Shown: piece after piece, positions 21,480-25,407 of the stretch
Numbering within the stretch: position 1 is the first letter of the stretch
How the letters are laid out: each line of letters starts with the position of its first letter
Source: UBA4615 sp046046245
Lineage (GTDB): Bacteria > Pseudomonadota > Gammaproteobacteria > Burkholderiales > Burkholderiaceae_E
Length of the DNA: 25,407 nucleotides
Reading direction: 5' to 3'
NCBI GenBank assembly: GCA_046046245.1
Contig: JBJOKE010000013.1
Span: 1 to 25,407, forward strand
Notes under the pieces: generated by a model
The model's database searches: none
Seen by the model: only the letters and a program-made list of their open reading frames with translations
What the model was told of the DNA's origin: nothing
Made by a program: the position numbers and the translations under genes

Positions 21480-23587
21480 GTCGCGTCTCCGATGATCCGG
21501 CCGATCCGGATCGAATGCGTATCAGGGATCTCGGCGTGCCCGAGCACCCGCAGCCGCGGCGCGGCCTTGCGCAGCAGCCGTGCGACGGGCACGCGGATGC
21601 GGTCGGGCACGAGCAGGCAGGCGGGCAGCCCGGCGTTCTCCTGGCGCGACGCGGCATCGGCCGAGGCCTTCGCGACGAGGTCCGCCACGCCGGGCTCGAG
21701 CGCGCCGCCCGGGGCCGCGCCGGGCCCGCTCGGGGCCAGCGCCTGCGCGAGCAGGTTCTCGAGGTTGGGGTCGAAGGCGATCACCTCGAGCTCGCGGGCG
21801 TGCCCGTAGATCTGGTCGACGATCGCCGGCGCGAGCGCGATCCGCACCTCGCGGGTCAGCTCCGCCGGGTCCTGGGTCCGCGGCGCATGCTCGGCGAGCG
21901 ATTCGACGATCGTCCGCAGGTCGCGGACGTTCACGCCCTCGTCGAGCAGGTTCTGCAGCACCTTCTGCAGTGCCGCGATCGGCAGCAGCTTCGGCACCGT
22001 CTCGTCGGCGAGCTTGCCCGCGTACTTGGCGAGGTGGTCGAGCAGCTGCTGCGTCTCGGCGCGGCCCAGCAGCTTCGAGGCGTGCAGGCCCATCAGGTGG
22101 TTCAGGTGGGTGGCCACGACGGTGGCCGCGTCGACGACCGTGTAGCCGGCGACCTGGGCCTCGTCGCGCTGCGAGCCGTCGATCCAGACCGCGGGCAGCC
22201 CGAAGGCCGGATCCTGCGTCGGGGTACCGGCGAGCTGGCCCATCGCATGACCGGGGTTGATCGCGAGGAACCGGTCGGGGAAGGCCTCGCCCTCGCCCAC
22301 GACGGCGCCCTTCAGCGTCACGCGATAGCCGTTGGGCCGCAGCTCGAGGTTGTCCTTGATGTGGACGGCCGGCGGCAGGAAGCCCACCTCGTTCGCGAAC
22401 TTCTTGCGCACGCCCTTGATCCGGCTCAGCAGGTCGCTCGCCTGGTTGCGCTCGATCATCGGGATCAGCCGGTAGCCGACCTCCAGCCCCAGCAGGTCGA
22501 CCGGCACCACGTCCTCCCAGCTCGCCTCGGTCGACGGCGCGGCCGCCGTCGGCGCCGGCGGCGGCAGCGCGGCGCGCGCGGCCTCGGCCTGCTGCTTCTG
22601 CGTCAGCCACCAGGCCGCCCAGCCGCAGGCGCCCGCCAGCGTGAGGAACGCGACGTGCGGCATGCCCGGGACGATGCCCAGCAGCCCCAGCACGCCGGCC
22701 GACAGCCCGAGCGCACGCGGCATCCGGAACAGCTGCCCGCCGACCTGCCCGCCGATGTCCTCGTCGCTGCCCACGCGCGAGACGATCAGGCCCGCGGCGA
22801 GCGAGACCACCAGCGCGGGGATCTGCGCGACCAGCGCGTCACCGATCGCCAGCAGCACGTAGTTCGAGGCCGCGCGCTCGAGCGGCAGGTCGTGCTGGAG
22901 CAGTCCGATGGCCAGGCCGCCGACGACGTTGATCGCGAGGATCAGCATCGCCGCGATCGCGTCGCCGCGGACGAACTTCGACGCACCGTCCATCGAGCCG
23001 TAGAAGTCCGCTTCCTGCGCCACTTCCTGGCGACGGCGCCGGGCCTCCTTGTCGTCGATCGCGCCGGCGTTGAGCTCGGCGTCGATCGCCATCTGCTTGC
23101 CGGGCATCGCGTCGAGCGCGAAGCGCGCCGAGACCTCGGCGATCCGGCCGGCACCCTTGGTCACCACGACGAAGTTGATGACCGTGAGGATCGCGAACAC
23201 GATGATGCCGACCGCGAAGTTGCCGCCGATCAGGAAGTTCGCGAACGACTCGATCACCTTGCCGGCCGCGTCCGGGCCGGTGTGGCCGTGCATCAGCACC
23301 GCGCGCGTCGAGGCCACGTTCAGGCCCAGGCGCAGCATCGTCGTGATCAGCAGGATGGTCGGGAACGCGGCGAAGTCGAGCGGCTTCACCGTGTACGAGG
23401 CGACCAGCAGCACGATCAGCGCGACCGCGATGTTGAACGAGAAGAAGACGTCGAGCAGGAACGGCGGCAGCGGCAGCACCAGCATCGCCAGCAGCAGCAC
23501 GATCAGCACCGGCGCCGCGAGCGCCTGCACGCGCGGCAGCGGGAACGGCAGCATGCCGGACAGACCGGTCGGCGGGCGTGCGCTCAT
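21476..23587 (-). CDS. flhA: Flagellar export gate protein FlhA
   Basis: FlhA is the large inner-membrane export gate component. It forms a nonameric ring whose cytoplasmic domain docks chaperone-substrate complexes. The product is 703 aa (692 in E. coli). The N-terminal half has about eight membrane segments. Conserved blocks are ILLITTMLRLGLNVASTRAV (78-97), RFALDAMPGKQMAIDAELNA (155-174) and ADFYGSMDGASKFVRGDAIA (193-212), the last with the conserved Asp200 in the cytoplasmic FHIPEP loop. A linker with Ala/Pro (about 335-355) leads to the C-terminal domain (VPVDLLGLEVGYRLIPMI and later ALAPAIVDQIYGH). The ATG overlaps the flhB stop (ATGA), and the stop overlaps the flhF start in the same way. 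Confidence 0.97.
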   Translation of the reverse strand: MSARPPTGLSGMLPFPLPRVQALAAPVLIVLLLAMLVLPLPPFLLDVFFSFNIAVALIVLLVASYTVKPLDFAAFPTILLITTMLRLGLNVASTRAVLMHGHTGPDAAGKVIESFANFLIGGNFAVGIIVFAILTVINFVVVTKGAGRIAEVSARFALDAMPGKQMAIDAELNAGAIDDKEARRRRQEVAQEADFYGSMDGASKFVRGDAIAAMLILAINVVGGLAIGLLQHDLPLERAASNYVLLAIGDALVAQIPALVVSLAAGLIVSRVGSDEDIGGQVGGQLFRMPRALGLSAGVLGLLGIVPGMPHVAFLTLAGACGWAAWWLTQKQQAEAARAALPPPAPTAAAPSTEASWEDVVPVDLLGLEVGYRLIPMIERNQASDLLSRIKGVRKKFANEVGFLPPAVHIKDNLELRPNGYRVTLKGAVVGEGEAFPDRFLAINPGHAMGQLAGTPTQDPAFGLPAVWIDGSQRDEAQVAGYTVVDAATVVATHLNHLMGLHASKLLGRAETQQLLDHLAKYAGKLADETVPKLLPIAALQKVLQNLLDEGVNVRDLRTIVESLAEHAPRTQDPAELTREVRIALAPAIVDQIYGHARELEVIAFDPNLENLLAQALAPSGPGAAPGGALEPGVADLVAKASADAASRQENAGLPACLLVPDRIRVPVARLLRKAAPRLRVLGHAEIPDTHSIRIGRIIGDAT

Positions 23588-24729
23588 CGGGCGGCCTCAT
23601 CGGGATCGAGGCCCGGCGGCAGGACGATGCCCGGCTCGCGCGGAGGCGCGGCGCGGCCGGCCGCGTGCTGGTTCAGCTGGTAGACCCAGGCGAGCACCTG
23701 CGCGACGGCCGAGTAGAGCGCGGCCGGGATCTCCGCGTCGACCTCGACGTGCCTGTACAGCGCCCGCGCGAGCGGCGGCGACTCGAGCAGCGGCACGCCC
23801 GACTCCCGGGCGATCTCCCGGATCCGCGCGGCCAGCAGGTCCGCACCCTTGGCCACCACCTTCGGCGCGGTCATCGCACCGTCCTCGTACTTCAGCGCCA
23901 CCGCGAAGTGCGTCGGGTTGGTCACCACGACGTCGGCGGCGGGCACCGCGGCGAGCATCCGGCCGCGCGACATCGCACGCTGGCGCTCCCGGATCCGTCC
24001 CTTGATCTGAGGGTTGCCTTCGGACTCCTTGAACTCCTGCTTGGCCTCGGCCGGCGTCATCATCATCTTGCGGCGGTAGCGGAACAGCTGCAGCGGGCCG
24101 TCGAGCAGGGCTGCGGCCACCACCACGCCCGCCACCGCCAGCAGGCCGCCGCGCAGGTCGTGCCCCGCCGTCGCGAGCGCGGCGGGCAGCGGCATGCCCG
24201 CGTAGGACGCGAAACGCGCGAGCCCGTCGGCCGCGATCCACGCGCCGGTCGCGCCGATCGCCGCGGCGATCAGCGTGAGCTTCGCGAGGTCGACCAGCGA
24301 ATCCTTCGAGAACAGGCGTCCGAGGCCGGCGATCGGATCGAGTCGGTTCAGGTCCGGCGTGACCGGCTTGAGCGTGAGCACCAGCCCTCCGATCGCGAGC
24401 GTCGCGCCCATCGCGGCGGCGATGGGCACGACGAGCATCGGCAGGGCCGCCCACAGGGCCTCGGCGGCGAGCGCGCCGGCGTGCGCGAGCGCGCGCTCGG
24501 GCTCGCGGGCGAGCGTCCGGTCGAAGCGCAGCGCCTCGCGCAGCAGCGCGAGGGTGCGCTCGGCATAGCCCGGACCGTAGAGCGCGACGCAGGCGATCGA
24601 GGCGAGCAGCGCTGCGGCATGCGACGCCTCGCGCGAGCGCGGGACGTCGCCGCTCTCGCGCGCTTCGCGCAGCCTGCGTTCGGAGGCGGGTAGCCGCCGC
24701 TCGTCGCGATCTTCGGAATTTTCAGCCAT
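23584..24729 (-). CDS. flhB: Flagellar export switch protein FlhB
   Basis: FlhB is the inner-membrane export component that switches substrate class from hook to filament by autocleavage. The product is 381 aa (382 in E. coli). The N-terminus is polar and charged, then come four membrane segments within about 35-215. The linker is RKMMMTPAEAKQEFKESEGN, then PQIKGRIRERQRAM, and the autocleavage motif NPTH is at 271-274 followed by FAVALKYEDG. A Pro-rich tail ends the protein. The start at 24729 fits the family N-terminus (MAENSEDRDERRLPASERRL), but no Shine-Dalgarno is recognisable; instead a nested hairpin abuts the start codon. A sigma-28-like promoter lies about 80 bp upstream. It is the first gene of flhB-flhA-flhF-flhG-fliA-MCP. 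Confidence 0.97.
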   Translation of the reverse strand: MAENSEDRDERRLPASERRLREARESGDVPRSREASHAAALLASIACVALYGPGYAERTLALLREALRFDRTLAREPERALAHAGALAAEALWAALPMLVVPIAAAMGATLAIGGLVLTLKPVTPDLNRLDPIAGLGRLFSKDSLVDLAKLTLIAAAIGATGAWIAADGLARFASYAGMPLPAALATAGHDLRGGLLAVAGVVVAAALLDGPLQLFRYRRKMMMTPAEAKQEFKESEGNPQIKGRIRERQRAMSRGRMLAAVPAADVVVTNPTHFAVALKYEDGAMTAPKVVAKGADLLAARIREIARESGVPLLESPPLARALYRHVEVDAEIPAALYSAVAQVLAWVYQLNQHAAGRAAPPREPGIVLPPGLDPDEAAR

Positions 24730-24730
24730 G

Positions 24731-24782
24731 TTCGCCGAGTGGAACCGTCCCCGGGATTGTCCCGGGGGCCCCGTTCGGCGAA
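24731..24782 (-). promoter_or_regulatory. Nested hairpin in the flhB leader, ending one base before the start codon
   Basis: The outer arms TTCGCCGA (24731-24738) and TCGGCGAA (24775-24782) can form 8 bp. Inside, CCCCGGGA (24749-24756) and TCCCGGGG (24760-24767) form another 8 bp with a 3-nt loop. On the mRNA the outer stem covers the nine bases preceding the flhB AUG, where a Shine-Dalgarno should be. A translational control role is inferred. The inner stem alone could instead be a terminator for upstream transcription, but it has no U-run. Confidence 0.5.
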
Positions 24783-24810
24783 GCGAGGAATAGGCCTGTG
24801 GATCCCCCCC

Positions 24811-24837
24811 TCATCCGCGGCGTGCGCGCGGACTTGA
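24811..24837 (-). promoter_or_regulatory. Sigma-28-like promoter upstream of flhB
   Basis: On the minus strand, TCAAGTCC (24837-24830) is identical to the -35 of the flgM promoter. Eleven bases later is GCGGATGA (24818-24811), matching 6 of 8 of GCCGATAA. It sits in the cheY-flhB gap (24730-24857), about 80 bp before the flhB ATG. The shared -35 and identical spacing make it credible despite the imperfect -10. If real, FliA would activate the operon that contains fliA. Confidence 0.6.
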
Positions 24838-24857
24838 GGGCCGACCGACGGACGGCG

Positions 24858-25247
24858 TCAGGCGGCGACCTTCTGGAGGATCTTCTGCACCTTCTCCTCC
24901 AGCGTGGCCTTGTTGAACGGCTTGACGATGTAGCCCGAGGCGCCCGACTGCGCGGCGAGGACGATGTCCTCCTTGCGCGCCTCGGCGGTGACCATCAGCA
25001 CCGGCAGCGACTTCAGCGCCCCATCGGCACGGATCGCCTTCAGCAGCTCGAATCCCGTCATGTTCGGCATGTTGATGTCCGAGACGACGAAGTCGAACTT
25101 CGAGGCCCGCAGCTTCTGCAGCGCGATCGCGCCGTCCTCGGCCTCGTCGGCGTCGGCGTGGCCGATCTCCTTCAGGATGTTGCGGATGATCCTGCGCATC
25201 GTCGAGAAGTCGTCGACGATCAGGACGCGCAGCGGGGACGTGCTCAT
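24858..25247 (-). CDS. cheY: Chemotaxis response regulator CheY
   Basis: CheY is a single-domain receiver; when phosphorylated by CheA it binds the FliM/FliN switch and changes motor rotation. The product is 129 aa, identical in length to E. coli CheY. The functional residues fall at the same numbers: Asp12, Asp13, phospho-acceptor Asp57 (VVSDINMP), Thr87 (MVTAEARKED), Tyr106 and Lys109 (GYIVKPF). It is therefore a genuine CheY rather than a generic receiver. AGAGGTGA, a strong Shine-Dalgarno, lies just before the ATG. The upstream gene ends 4 bp before it, so the two are co-transcribed. flhB follows after 128 bp with no cheZ between. Confidence 0.96.
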   Translation of the reverse strand: MSTSPLRVLIVDDFSTMRRIIRNILKEIGHADADEAEDGAIALQKLRASKFDFVVSDINMPNMTGFELLKAIRADGALKSLPVLMVTAEARKEDIVLAAQSGASGYIVKPFNKATLEEKVQKILQKVAA

Positions 25248-25251
25248 GCGT

Positions 25252-25407
25252 TCACCTCTTCGGGGTCGGTGCCTCGACGGCGCCGGACAGCGACGGCCGG
25301 ATCGACGGCGGCAGGCCCGCCGCGGCGGGCGGCGGGAGGGCGGCGGCCGGGGTCGCCGTGGCAGGCAGGGCGGCAGGCGCGGCGGGCCCCGCCGGGGTCG
25401 CCGGGAG
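25252..25407 (-). CDS. C-terminal end of an unidentified Ala/Pro-rich protein (partial)
   Basis: An open frame enters from the right edge and ends with TGA at 25254-25252, four bases before the cheY start. Only 51 residues are visible, very rich in Ala and Pro (segments such as LPATPAGPAAPAALPATA and LPPPAAAGLPPSIRP), ending in LSGAVEAPTPKR. The tight spacing and the cheY ribosome binding site within its last codons support a real upstream gene. Low-complexity tails like this occur on MotB and on some chemotaxis proteins that precede cheY in related bacteria, but nothing visible identifies it. Confidence 0.6.
   Translation of the reverse strand, partial: LPATPAGPAAPAALPATATPAAALPPPAAAGLPPSIRPSLSGAVEAPTPKR

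Noticed and set aside
20951..23683. 910-codon plus-strand open frame opposite flhF and flhA
   Set aside because: Antisense shadow of conserved genes; the composition (Arg, His, Gln, Asp repeats) is typical of spurious frames in GC-rich DNA.
1..25407. Prophage, defence island, transposon, CRISPR or tRNA signals
   Set aside because: No integrase, transposase, terminal repeats, spaced direct repeats or tRNA-like cloverleaf noticed. All substantial reading frames are accounted for by flagellar, chemotaxis or housekeeping genes.

Overview
The window is very GC-rich, and almost all of it is one flagellar and chemotaxis locus. Protein similarity and gene order (flgA/flgM/flgN diverging from flgBCDEFGHIJKL; flhB-flhA-flhF-flhG-fliA next to cheY) point to a betaproteobacterium, most likely Burkholderiales. 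This assignment is inferred from recognisable protein motifs and synteny; no search was run. I see no RNA genes, insertion sequences or CRISPR arrays. No stretch longer than about 165 bp lacks a gene.

Layout, left to right. (1) Positions 1-686 (+) hold the C-terminal part of a short flagellin, ending in a strong hairpin. (2) Positions 769-4845 (-) hold three non-structural genes: an APC-family amino acid permease, ribose-5-phosphate isomerase A, and a receiver-GGDEF-EAL regulator. (3) Positions 4954-15270 (-) hold the complete rod, hook, ring and junction operon flgB-C-D-E-F-G-H-I-J-K-L. (4) A 163-bp divergent region (15271-15433) precedes flgA, flgM and flgN on + (15434-16971). flgM has its own near-consensus sigma-28 promoter. 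(5) A symmetric hairpin separates flgN from the convergent operon 17015-24729 (-), which in transcription order is flhB, flhA, flhF, a degenerate flhG, fliA and a soluble MCP-like receptor. (6) cheY and the 3' end of an Ala/Pro-rich gene follow on the minus strand to the right edge.

The genes form one programme. FlhA and FlhB make the export gate. FlgB/C/F/G, FlgE, FlgD, FlgJ, FlgH/I and FlgK/L build the rod, hook, rings and hook-filament junction. FlgA and FlgN are the P-ring and junction-protein chaperones. FliA and FlgM are the sigma/anti-sigma pair that delays filament expression until the hook is finished. CheY, the MCP-like protein and the c-di-GMP regulator provide behavioural control.

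The most interesting points are these. A shared -35-type element (TCrGsCCTyAAGTyC) lies upstream of flgM, flhB and flgB. A nested hairpin abuts the flhB start codon, which has no clear Shine-Dalgarno. The FlhG homologue has lost its ATP-binding P-loop. The MCP-like protein has its sensor domain at the C-terminus. cheZ is absent from its usual place between cheY and flhB. I did not find a wholly new system; this is a standard locus with several local departures.
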